Notes under the pieces: model-generated
Told to the model about the DNA's origin: nothing
The model's database searches: none
Seen by the model: only the letters and a program-made list of their open reading frames with translations
Position numbers and translations under genes: made by a program
Shown here: piece after piece, positions 1-5,938 of the stretch
How the letters are laid out: the number at the start of each line of letters is the position of its first letter
Numbering within the stretch: position 1 is the first letter of the stretch
Assembly (NCBI GenBank): GCA_017543165.1
Contig: JAFYGL010000524.1
Span: forward strand, 1-5,938
DNA: 5,938 nt
Source: Victivallales bacterium
GTDB taxonomy: Bacteria > Verrucomicrobiota > Lentisphaeria > Oligosphaerales > Oligosphaeraceae
Direction of reading: 5' to 3'

Positions 1-1
1 C

Positions 2-169
2 CTGATTTTCAGAGGCTATGTTAGAAGCGGAAGGTGGGTGGGGGAAGTATCCCAAACTAAGGTACGCGTGCGCAAGAAAGGGAAATATACGTGCGAGAAA
101 GGAGATACACGTGTGCGAATAAAAGGGGCAGCAGAAAAACTGGCACTGCAAACCAATATCAATCGGTGA
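2..169 (+). CDS. Possible C-terminal end of an upstream gene (partial, doubtful)
   Basis: One forward frame is open from the left edge for 55 codons and stops at TGA 167-169. The encoded stretch is basic, with a Lys/Arg-rich middle (VRVRKKGKYTCEKGD), and I do not recognise it. Against a real gene: third-position GC is lower than in the three clear genes downstream, and the stretch overlaps direct repeats whose spacing (about 23 then 22 bases) is not a multiple of three, so they would not repeat in protein. A frame of this length can stay open by chance. If real, it would be the tail of a gene on the same strand as the rest of the window. Confidence 0.2.
   Translation: MIFRGYVRSGRWVGEVSQTKVRVRKKGKYTCEKGDTRVRIKGAAEKLALQTNINR
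63..128. repeat. Three imperfect direct repeats, about 22-base period
   Basis: Three similar units follow one another at 63-85, 86-105 and 106-128. Each begins with a TA(C/T)-(A)CGTG-type core (TACGCGTGCG, TATACGTGCG, TACACGTGTGCG) and ends with a purine tract (GAAAGGGAAA, GAAAGGAGA, AATAAAAGGGG). Cores include small palindromes: ACGCGT at 64-69 and ACACGTGT at 107-114. The spacing is about two helical turns, which would suit iterated protein-binding sites on one DNA face ahead of the permease. No regulator is identified, and the units may simply be a decayed tandem repeat. Confidence 0.45.
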
Positions 170-177
170 GGCATTAC

Positions 178-225
178 GCGGGGCACGCTTCCGCGCGTAA
201 TGCCGCGCGGAAACGCGTGCTCCGC
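178..225. repeat. Long GC-rich inverted repeat (about 20-bp stem)
   Basis: The left arm 178-197 pairs with the right arm 204-225 around the 6-base loop TAATGC (198-203). The inner 9 bp (189-197 with 204-212) are perfect. After a 2-base bulge (AC, 213-214) another 11 pairs follow (178-188 with 215-225), with only one G-T wobble (182/221). A second perfect 11-bp stem, GGCATTACGCG (170-180) with CGCGTAATGCC (194-204), shares bases with the first, so the two cannot form together. Neither strand shows a T-run directly after the stem, so it is not a classical intrinsic terminator. It could be a dispersed palindromic element of the REP or MITE kind, or an RNA leader structure if transcription starts upstream. 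Confidence 0.7.
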
Positions 226-259
226 AATAAACAGCGCAAATAAAAAAACGTTTTGCATA

Positions 260-288
260 TTGGCAAAGACAGAGGACTTTATTATGTT
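260..288 (+). promoter_or_regulatory. Possible sigma70-like promoter for the permease operon
   Basis: TTGGCA (260-265, five of six matches to the -35 consensus) is followed after 17 bases by TATGTT (283-288, four of six matches to the -10 consensus). The stretch is AT-rich compared with the genes. Initiation would fall near 295, giving a leader of about 40 bases before the preferred permease start at 335 and excluding a start at 284. Matches this good are common by chance in AT-rich DNA, and this organism's promoter preferences are unknown. Confidence 0.2.
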
Positions 289-334
289 ATGCCATTCAAT
301 ACTAAAAGTGACACAAAACAACGCGGGATTTCAA

Positions 335-1753
335 ATGAAGTCATTTCTAGCAATAGTCAGGCAGACGATGCGGTCCGCCATACGGGCGAAGGTGTTCCAT
401 GTTCTGGGCGTGCTGATTTTGCTTTCGGTGTTTTTGCTGCCAGCCACCGTTTCAGGTGACGGCACGGCAAAGGGCCTTGTGCAGATATCTCTGACATACT
501 CGCTGGGCATAGTGGTGGCGCTCATATCCACCACGGCGCTATGGCTGTCCTGCTCCCAGTTGTCCCGCGAAATCGAGGCATACAATGTGCACCTGGTCCT
601 GTCCAAGCCCTGCCCCCGTTGGAAACTGTGGTTCGGCAAGTGGACGGGCATATTCATCATGCACGCCGTCATCATGATTGTCTCAGCAGTTGTAATCTAC
701 GGGCTGATACAGTTCCGCGTCTATCGCGAAACCAAGAATGGAAGATTCACCAAGGAGGAAATCGCCCAGCTGGACAAGGAAATACGCGTTGGCCGCAGGG
801 AATTCAGGGCGGACAAGGCAGACCTGCGGGACAAAATCGAGGCGGATTACAAGCGCCGCAAGGCAACTGACTTCAAGGACATGAAGCCAGAACTGGCGGA
901 GGCGGAGATTTACAGGCAGTTGCAGGCAAAGGAAGGTGAGGTCCAGCCAGGCGCAATGAAGTTCTGGAAGTTCCGCAACGTAACTGGCAAGGGCGACAGG
1001 CTCTATCTCCGCTACAGGCTGTATTCAGGCTCGACACAGGCATTGAGCCAGAGGACTATGCCTGGCCTCTGGAGCATCAAGGACCCGAATACGCCGGCAG
1101 GCGTGGAGGAAGGCTATGTGCCAGGCGCGCTGATGGAAGTAATGGGCGGCACATTCCAGGAACTGGCCATCTCCAAGGCGGCTATCGACACCAAGAACGA
1201 AAACACTGTCAGCATCATGTTCCTGAATCCAGAAAAGGGCGCCCCAGTCTGGCGCGGAGCCGAGGCAAGCGCGGCCATGTTCCAGGAGAAAGACGGGCCT
1301 GTGCTGCTGATAGCTGTGTCATCGTTTTTGGGCAACTACTGCCGTGCAATATTGCTGGCGCTCTTGCAGATTGCGTTCCTGGTGGCATTGGGCTGCACAG
1401 TCAGCGCCGCATTCTCAACGCCAGTGGCCGCGTTCGTGGCTGTGGCATACCTGGTGATCGGCCTATCCGTCAGCGCGGCAATTGACGCGCCTTTGCGCGG
1501 GGCGGACGGCGCATACCAGTACAAGAATGTATTTGACCGCTCAGCCCACTACCTGGCAATCGGCGTCGGCAACATAGTCGTGTCCGTAAACGATTTGGAC
1601 GCCACATCAGACCTGGCAAGAGGCCGCCTGGTGGAGAAAAGCCGCATAATCCACTCGCTCATATCGCTGCTGATACTGAAGACGGGCATCATGTCCGCCA
1701 TCGGCATCTGGATACTCTCCAAGCGTGAACTTGGCCTGGTCATAAGGAAATAG
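335..1753 (+). CDS. ABC-2 type (NosY-like) transporter permease
   Basis: Integral inner-membrane permease of an ABC transporter, 472 residues from the chosen start; substrate unknown. The opening MKSFLAIVRQTMRSAIRAKV is typical of ABC-2 permeases of the kind called multicopper-enzyme-maturation permeases: a short amphipathic, basic N-terminus and then membrane segment 1. By eye there are six membrane segments, near residues 18-38, 53-75, 103-126, 337-360, 362-383 and 438-461. A loop of about 210 residues lies between segments 3 and 4, predicted outside the cytoplasm; its first part (131-200) is highly charged and helical and its second part (about 205-310) looks like a beta-rich domain. The C-terminus ends just after segment 6. 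The frame is open back to ATG 200, and ATG 284 has a Shine-Dalgarno-like AGAGG at 271-275, so a start 17 codons earlier is possible. I prefer 335 because the family's N-terminus begins there. No ATP-binding subunit is visible in the window. The next gene follows after 31 bases. Confidence 0.88.
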   Translation: MKSFLAIVRQTMRSAIRAKVFHVLGVLILLSVFLLPATVSGDGTAKGLVQISLTYSLGIVVALISTTALWLSCSQLSREIEAYNVHLVLSKPCPRWKLWFGKWTGIFIMHAVIMIVSAVVIYGLIQFRVYRETKNGRFTKEEIAQLDKEIRVGRREFRADKADLRDKIEADYKRRKATDFKDMKPELAEAEIYRQLQAKEGEVQPGAMKFWKFRNVTGKGDRLYLRYRLYSGSTQALSQRTMPGLWSIKDPNTPAGVEEGYVPGALMEVMGGTFQELAISKAAIDTKNENTVSIMFLNPEKGAPVWRGAEASAAMFQEKDGPVLLIAVSSFLGNYCRAILLALLQIAFLVALGCTVSAAFSTPVAAFVAVAYLVIGLSVSAAIDAPLRGADGAYQYKNVFDRSAHYLAIGVGNIVVSVNDLDATSDLARGRLVEKSRIIHSLISLLILKTGIMSAIGIWILSKRELGLVIRK

Positions 1754-1784
1754 GAAGCAACAAGGCATCATACGGGGAACCTTT

Positions 1785-3404
1785 ATGAAAAGCACACCGA
1801 TACGCATACTTTCCTTCGCAGTCGCATTCATTCTGCTGGTGCTGGCATTGTCAGCCGTGCAAGGCAGAATGAACGGCATCAGGTATGACAAGCACCTCAC
1901 AGACGCGGACCCGCTGGAAAACGCGCCGCCGCTGGTGGCGTTCACCAGCGTCGCGCTGGGCGGGTTCAGGGGACTTGCGGCGGACCTGCTCTGGCTGCGC
2001 TCCAGCAGAATGCAGGACGAAGGCAAGTACTTCGAAATGGTGCAGCTGGCAGACTGGATCATCAAGTTGCAGCCACGCAACACATCGTCCCACGCCTTCC
2101 TGGCCTGGAACATGGCATACAACATATCCGTCACATTCACTGCCTTTGAAGACCGCTGGCGCTGGGTGCGCAGGGGCATCGAACTAATCAGGGACGAGGC
2201 ACTGGACCTGAATCCTGGCGACGCGGAGCTGTTCCGCCAATTGGGCTGGATATACCAGCACAAGATGGGCAAGGACCTGGACGATGCGAACAGGTACTAC
2301 AAGACCGAATTCGCCAAGGAGAACATCCGCCTGTTCGCGGACTACTACGGGCGCTGGGACGAGTTGATCAACGCCCCCACCAACGAGGAGAAACTGCGGG
2401 CCGCATTGGGTGACAAGTACGGCGACTATGTGAAAATACTCGCAAAGCACGGCTTCGCCACATTCAAGGACTTTGAGCAGCGCTTCCGCGAACTGGCGGT
2501 GATTCCAGTGGAAGTCGAAGGCGAACTCAAGGAACTGGGCGTTAAGGACACGGTGGAAATCTGCCTGCGCAACCGCTGGATGACACAGAAGTACAAACTG
2601 GACCCAGCCTGGCTTAAGAAACTCAATGAACGCTACGGCGAACTGGACTGGCGCCTGCCTGAGGCGCACGCAATCTACTGGGCGGAACGAGGCAAGGAAA
2701 AGTTCTCCGCGGAGAAGGACAAGTTCAAGCGCCTGTCCTGCGACCGCATGATATTCCAGTCACTGGCCGCCGCATTCGGAATGGGACGCCTGGTATATCT
2801 GAAGAAAATCGAGCATCTGGAAATGACGCCGAACACAAAGATCGTGGACGCCGTCAACAAGGCGTACCAGGACGCAATGGCACTGCATGGAGAGCAGACC
2901 ATCGGCGGCGCATACGGCAACTTCCTGGTGGATGCGATTGTCACGCTCTACAAATTCGGCGAAAAGAAGAAGGCCGAGGAATACAGGAAGATTGGTTCCT
3001 CGTACAAGTTGTACGGCGACCGCTTCACAAAATACCCGCTGGAGGAGTTCGTGCTCAAGGAACTGGCGGAGGACATGAAGGCGGCCTCCTACGCGCAGGC
3101 GCAGGGCACTGTGCAGAGCTATCTCATCAATTCATATTATCAGAACGCCATCGGCGAGGACGAAGTGGCGGCAAGTTATGCGGCCATTGCCAAGCAGCTT
3201 TACGACCGCTACCAGAAATTCGTCAGCGGCACGGAAAAGCGCCGCGCCCTGCCCCCATGGCTGCAAATGGCGAAGACCTCCCTGGAAATCACAAAGCAAC
3301 GCATCCATCCCGAACTGGCAAAGGTACTTGAGGCCAGGCAGCCCAGGGGAACGGAAGTGTTCATTCCAGAGGCAAAGGACATCAAGGCCCCAGAGGTCAA
3401 ATAG
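1785..3404 (+). CDS. Membrane-anchored or exported TPR-like helical protein, function unknown
   Basis: A 539-residue protein that I cannot assign to a named function. Residues 1-6 carry a Lys and an Arg, and 7-26 form a hydrophobic segment (ILSFAVAFILLVLALSAV) that looks like an uncleaved signal anchor; I see no lipobox cysteine. The rest is almost entirely helical and charged, so probably a soluble domain outside the cytoplasm. Residues 55-115 hold a striking patch, ALGGFRGLAADLLWLRSSRM, followed by YFEMVQLADWIIKLQPRN, and 134-178 (LDLNPGDAELFRQLGWIYQ) read as TPR-like helix pairs. Later parts (320-480) have more helix pairs with weaker repeat character. The C-terminus (523-539) is Pro/Lys-rich and probably flexible. 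The start is well set: GGGGA at 1774-1778 lies six bases before ATG 1785. It follows the permease by 31 bases and precedes mutS2 by 18, suggesting a periplasmic accessory role to the transporter. That role is inferred from position only. Confidence 0.87.
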   Translation: MKSTPIRILSFAVAFILLVLALSAVQGRMNGIRYDKHLTDADPLENAPPLVAFTSVALGGFRGLAADLLWLRSSRMQDEGKYFEMVQLADWIIKLQPRNTSSHAFLAWNMAYNISVTFTAFEDRWRWVRRGIELIRDEALDLNPGDAELFRQLGWIYQHKMGKDLDDANRYYKTEFAKENIRLFADYYGRWDELINAPTNEEKLRAALGDKYGDYVKILAKHGFATFKDFEQRFRELAVIPVEVEGELKELGVKDTVEICLRNRWMTQKYKLDPAWLKKLNERYGELDWRLPEAHAIYWAERGKEKFSAEKDKFKRLSCDRMIFQSLAAAFGMGRLVYLKKIEHLEMTPNTKIVDAVNKAYQDAMALHGEQTIGGAYGNFLVDAIVTLYKFGEKKKAEEYRKIGSSYKLYGDRFTKYPLEEFVLKELAEDMKAASYAQAQGTVQSYLINSYYQNAIGEDEVAASYAAIAKQLYDRYQKFVSGTEKRRALPPWLQMAKTSLEITKQRIHPELAKVLEARQPRGTEVFIPEAKDIKAPEVK

Positions 3405-3422
3405 CCCGTTTTTCTACTTCAA

Positions 3423-5807
3423 ATGCACGCATTGGCTTCACTGGAATACCAGGCGCTTATAGAGGCTATCGTTAATTACGCCCATACGTCGGGTGGCACG
3501 GCTATCCTGCGCAAATTGCGCCCGCAGACGGAACTTGCCAAAATACAGGAACGACGCCCATTGCTGAGGGACATGCTGCGCCTCAGGGAAACCATGTACG
3601 ACCTGCCAGTGGCAGAGGTGCAGGACATGGCCTCCATATTTCGAAATGCCGCGCCTGAAGACGCCATCCTCCCGCCAGAGGAACTGCTGTCCTGCCTGAC
3701 TTTGCTGGAAACCGCCGCCGCAATCAAGGAATTTGCATTAGAAGATTGCACAGAACTGACAGAAATAGCCAATTTATGCAATCAAATAGACGACTGCCCA
3801 AAACTACGCGCAGACCTGGCACGCTCCATTGACAGGGACGGCAGCATTCTGGACAATGCAAGCCCAGAACTGCGCGCCCTCCGCATCAAGGCAATGACCT
3901 TGGAGGCCCGCATCCAGCGTCACCTGGAGCAAATGCTGCATTCCTCCGATTGGGAAGGTTCCTTGCAGGAGCATTTCGTCACCATGCGCAATGGGCGCTA
4001 TGTAGTGCCAGTCAAGAAGGATTCCAGGGCGGCCTCGAAGGGCATAGTCCATGACCTGTCCAACAGCGGGCAGACCGTGTTTGTGGAGCCGTCGGAAACG
4101 CTGGGCATGGGCAATGAACTGTCCCGCACCCGTCTGGAGGAACGAGATGAAGTGGTGCGGATACTTGCCGCCTTGTCCAAGCAGATACGCCTGAAGCTGG
4201 ATGCCTTGCGGCAGGACTTGAACATTATATCCGAACTGGACGCCTGCTGGGCGATTGCCTGCTGGGCCGCAAATTATGGCTGCGTATTGCCAGACTTCGG
4301 CAACGAACTGAAGTTGGCCAATGCACGGCATCCGCTCCTGCAAATGCAGTTTGCGCAGGAATCGCCGCCGCGCCGCGTCATTCCCCTTAACCTATTTGTA
4401 ACCAGAAACATCAAGGCGATAGCCATTACAGGCTCCAACACTGGCGGCAAGACTGTAGTGCTCAAAACCGTGGGGCTTCTTTGCCTGGCGGCTCAAGCTG
4501 GCCTTCCAGTGCCTGTTTCGCCTGACAGCCAATTCACCATATTCGACAATGTGCTGGCGGACATCGGCGACGGCCAGTCACTCCAGCAAAGCCTCTCCAC
4601 CTTCTCCGCACATGTGGCGAATATCTGCGGCATACTCAATGCCACGGCGGAGCCTGGCAGATACCTGGTGCTGCTGGACGAACTGGGTTCCGGCACGGAC
4701 CCTGTCGAGGGCGGTGCGCTTGCCTGCGGCATTCTCCGCAATCTTGCAAAGCGCAATGCGCTGTCCCTGGTCACCACGCATCTGGCGCTGGTGAAGAACT
4801 TTGTCCACAGCCGCCGTGACATGCTGAATGCGGCAGTGCGCTTCAATGTGGAGACCTTGCAGCCAGAATACGAACTGGAGGTGGGGCGTCCAGGCGCAAG
4901 CCATGCCCTTTTGATTGCGCGACGCCTGGGCATGCCAGAAAACGTGCTTAAGGAGGCGCAGCAGATGCTGTCTGGCGACCAGATAAAGTTGGAGGACATG
5001 CTGACGCGCCTAGAGGCGGACCAGCGCAAGATTGCAAGCCACGCCAACAAGATGGCGGACGCGGCCTCCGAACTGGAGGCAAAGAAGGAGGCCTTGCGCC
5101 TGGAACTGGAGGAATTGCGCAAGCAGAGGCGTGAACTGCTGCTGGATGCGCATCGCCAGGCGGACGCACTGGTGGAAAACACGCGCCGCGAAATGGAAAA
5201 CCTGGTGCGGCAAATCAGGGAGAACGCAAAACGAGGCGGTTCAAAACCAGATTTGGAAGCAGAGGAGAATGCGCGCCGCGCCATTGAAGAGCGGCGCCGC
5301 AAATTGTCCCGCGGCATGAAAATACATGACAACAAGCCACGGGAGGCACTCAAGCAGGACGAGTTGAAGCCAGGGCTTCGTGTCTGGGTGGAAAAACTTC
5401 AGGCGGACGGTACAGTGGAAAGGCTCTTCGGCGGAAACAAGGTCTCAGTGAATGTAAATGGCCTTTCCTTTACAATGAATACGGAGGACATTTCACGGGC
5501 ACACGGCACGGTGGAAGCCAAAGCGGAAGAACCTGTGGTGAAAGTGATGCTGCCAGTCGTCCAGGGCAGAACACCGTCGGAACTTAATCTCGTTGGCATG
5601 CGCGTAGAAGATGCGCTACAGAAATTGGAGGAATACCTGGACCGCTCGGGAATGGCAAGGCTGAACCAGGTCACAATCGTGCACGGCTTCGGCTCGGGAC
5701 GACTGCGCAACGCAATACATCAGTTCCTGCTGACAAGCCCCCTGGTCCAGGACTTCAAACTGACCAAGGACAACGGCGGCTCAACAGACGTCATCCTAAA
5801 GCAATAG
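3423..5807 (+). CDS. mutS2: MutS2: MutS-like ATPase with C-terminal Smr domain
   Basis: Cytoplasmic ATPase of the MutS2 family, 794 residues, about the usual family length. In other bacteria MutS2 is linked to suppression of recombination and to rescue of collided ribosomes; it lacks the mismatch-recognition N-terminal domain of MutS, as here. Residues 1-300 are the helical core (start MHALASLEYQALIEAIVNYA, conserved RNGRYVVPVK at 189-198 and SGQTVFVEP at 215-223). The ATPase follows: Walker A GSNTGGKT (337-344), DIGDGQSLQQSLSTFSAH (380-397), Walker B LVLLDELGSGTDP (415-427) and the switch TTH (451-453). Residues about 510-635 form a long charged coiled coil, 648-692 a small beta domain, and 719-793 the Smr domain with HGFGSG (754-759). 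The usual Smr motif LDLRG reads LNLVG (721-725), and Walker A has Ser in place of the usual Pro. There is no Shine-Dalgarno in the 18-base gap, so translation may depend on the upstream gene. The start is fixed by the family N-terminus. Confidence 0.97.
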   Translation: MHALASLEYQALIEAIVNYAHTSGGTAILRKLRPQTELAKIQERRPLLRDMLRLRETMYDLPVAEVQDMASIFRNAAPEDAILPPEELLSCLTLLETAAAIKEFALEDCTELTEIANLCNQIDDCPKLRADLARSIDRDGSILDNASPELRALRIKAMTLEARIQRHLEQMLHSSDWEGSLQEHFVTMRNGRYVVPVKKDSRAASKGIVHDLSNSGQTVFVEPSETLGMGNELSRTRLEERDEVVRILAALSKQIRLKLDALRQDLNIISELDACWAIACWAANYGCVLPDFGNELKLANARHPLLQMQFAQESPPRRVIPLNLFVTRNIKAIAITGSNTGGKTVVLKTVGLLCLAAQAGLPVPVSPDSQFTIFDNVLADIGDGQSLQQSLSTFSAHVANICGILNATAEPGRYLVLLDELGSGTDPVEGGALACGILRNLAKRNALSLVTTHLALVKNFVHSRRDMLNAAVRFNVETLQPEYELEVGRPGASHALLIARRLGMPENVLKEAQQMLSGDQIKLEDMLTRLEADQRKIASHANKMADAASELEAKKEALRLELEELRKQRRELLLDAHRQADALVENTRREMENLVRQIRENAKRGGSKPDLEAEENARRAIEERRRKLSRGMKIHDNKPREALKQDELKPGLRVWVEKLQADGTVERLFGGNKVSVNVNGLSFTMNTEDISRAHGTVEAKAEEPVVKVMLPVVQGRTPSELNLVGMRVEDALQKLEEYLDRSGMARLNQVTIVHGFGSGRLRNAIHQFLLTSPLVQDFKLTKDNGGSTDVILKQ

Positions 5808-5814
5808 TCTTTAT

Positions 5815-5823
5815 TTATCCACA
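5815..5823 (+). other. DnaA-box-like 9-mer TTATCCACA
   Basis: The sequence matches the DnaA-box consensus exactly, eight bases after the mutS2 stop codon. I saw only this one copy in the window, with no cluster and no AT-rich unwinding element, so it is not evidence of an origin. An exact 9-mer has a few percent chance of appearing in a window of this length. It is read on into CAGATT, and similar TTATCCACAGATT stretches are common remnants of intergenic repeats in many bacterial genomes, which is an alternative reading. Confidence 0.3.
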
Positions 5824-5828
5824 GATTG

Positions 5829-5892
5829 TAGTAGCGACGGCGTCCTCGCCGTCGCACCAGTTGCGTTTGGAAAATCAGCGTCGTCGCGACGG
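5829..5892. repeat. GACGGC-type palindromic intergenic repeat
   Basis: GCGACGGCG (5834-5842) and CGCCGTCGC (5847-5855) form a perfect 9-bp stem with the 4-base loop TCCT. About 26 bases later lies the perfect 10-base palindrome CGTCGCGACG (5882-5891), whose GCGACGG (5886-5892) can also pair with CCGTCGC (5849-5855). No T-run follows the stem on either strand, so it is not a standard intrinsic terminator, though it could protect the 3' end of the operon transcript. The look is that of a dispersed palindromic repeat between genes. TAGTAGC, which opens this element at 5829-5835, recurs as the last seven bases of the window. Confidence 0.6.
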
Positions 5893-5938
5893 TGGGATTA
5901 ATGCCTTGCCTACAAGTTGCATTCATATCAATAGTAGC

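Noticed and set aside
178..225. CRISPR repeat or tRNA-like structure
   Set aside because: There is no spaced array of identical repeats and no cloverleaf or CCA end; it is a single long hairpin.
16..321. Minus-strand open frame of 101 codons over the upstream region
   Set aside because: It spans the direct repeats and the long palindrome, its translation shows no recognisable motif, and the palindromic DNA explains part of its open length.
1754..1784. Regulatory element between permease and second gene
   Set aside because: The 31 bases hold only the Shine-Dalgarno of the second gene; no hairpin or promoter is visible.
1607..2272. Minus-strand frame of 221 codons across the permease/second-gene junction
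   Set aside because: It lies antisense to two well-supported genes, is rich in Ser, Arg and Cys as expected for a shadow frame, and shows no domain.
3381..3415. Possible terminator between the second gene and mutS2
   Set aside because: There is a run of five T (3409-3413), but no stable GC stem in front of it, so it gives no reason to split the operon.
4493..5353. Minus-strand frame of 286 codons inside mutS2
   Set aside because: It is antisense to the ATPase and coiled-coil region of mutS2; its Ser/Arg-rich composition is the mirror of the Glu/Arg/Ala-rich coiled coil.
5834..5860. Intrinsic terminator for the operon
   Set aside because: The 9-bp stem is strong but followed by ACCAGTTGCG rather than a T-run, on either strand; a repeat element is the better call.

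Overview
This window carries three complete protein genes, all on the + strand and close together: an ABC-2 type transporter permease (335-1753), an exported or membrane-anchored helical TPR-like protein of unknown function (1785-3404) and the MutS2 ATPase/Smr protein (3423-5807). The gaps between them are 31 and 18 bases, with no convincing terminator in either, so they probably form one transcription unit. The DNA is bacterial and moderately GC-rich inside the genes, by eye somewhat above 50%. The flanks are more mixed, with AT-rich stretches next to very GC-rich palindromes. No gene is taxonomically decisive. A NosY-like permease with a large extracytoplasmic insert next to a helical protein of this type, plus mixed use of Shine-Dalgarno sequences (good before the second gene, none before mutS2), fits a PVC-group relative (Lentisphaerota, Verrucomicrobiota or Kiritimatiellota type). 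That placement is an inference and is weak.

Region by region: bases 1-334 hold no gene I can support with confidence, only an open frame from the left edge that stops at 167-169. They do hold structure: a G-rich tract (29-44), three imperfect direct repeats of about 22 bases (63-128) and a very long GC-rich inverted repeat (178-225, about 20 bp of stem). An overlapping 11-bp stem (170-204) is mutually exclusive with the long one. An AT-rich stretch and a possible sigma70-like promoter come just before the permease. Bases 5808-5938 after mutS2 hold a perfect DnaA-box-like 9-mer and a group of GACGGC-type palindromes that look like a dispersed intergenic repeat; a second copy may begin at the right edge.

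How the genes may work together: the permease needs an ATP-binding subunit, which is not in the window and may lie upstream or elsewhere. The second protein has an N-terminal membrane segment followed by a probably extracytoplasmic helical domain. Its tight linkage to the permease suggests it is an accessory part of the same envelope system. MutS2 is a cytoplasmic nucleic-acid or ribosome-acting ATPase and is probably co-transcribed for historical reasons rather than functional ones. I see no mobile-element gene, CRISPR array, tRNA or rRNA. The window is mostly ordinary chromosomal sequence; the least explained parts are the unknown second gene, the upstream palindrome and the altered Smr motif of MutS2.
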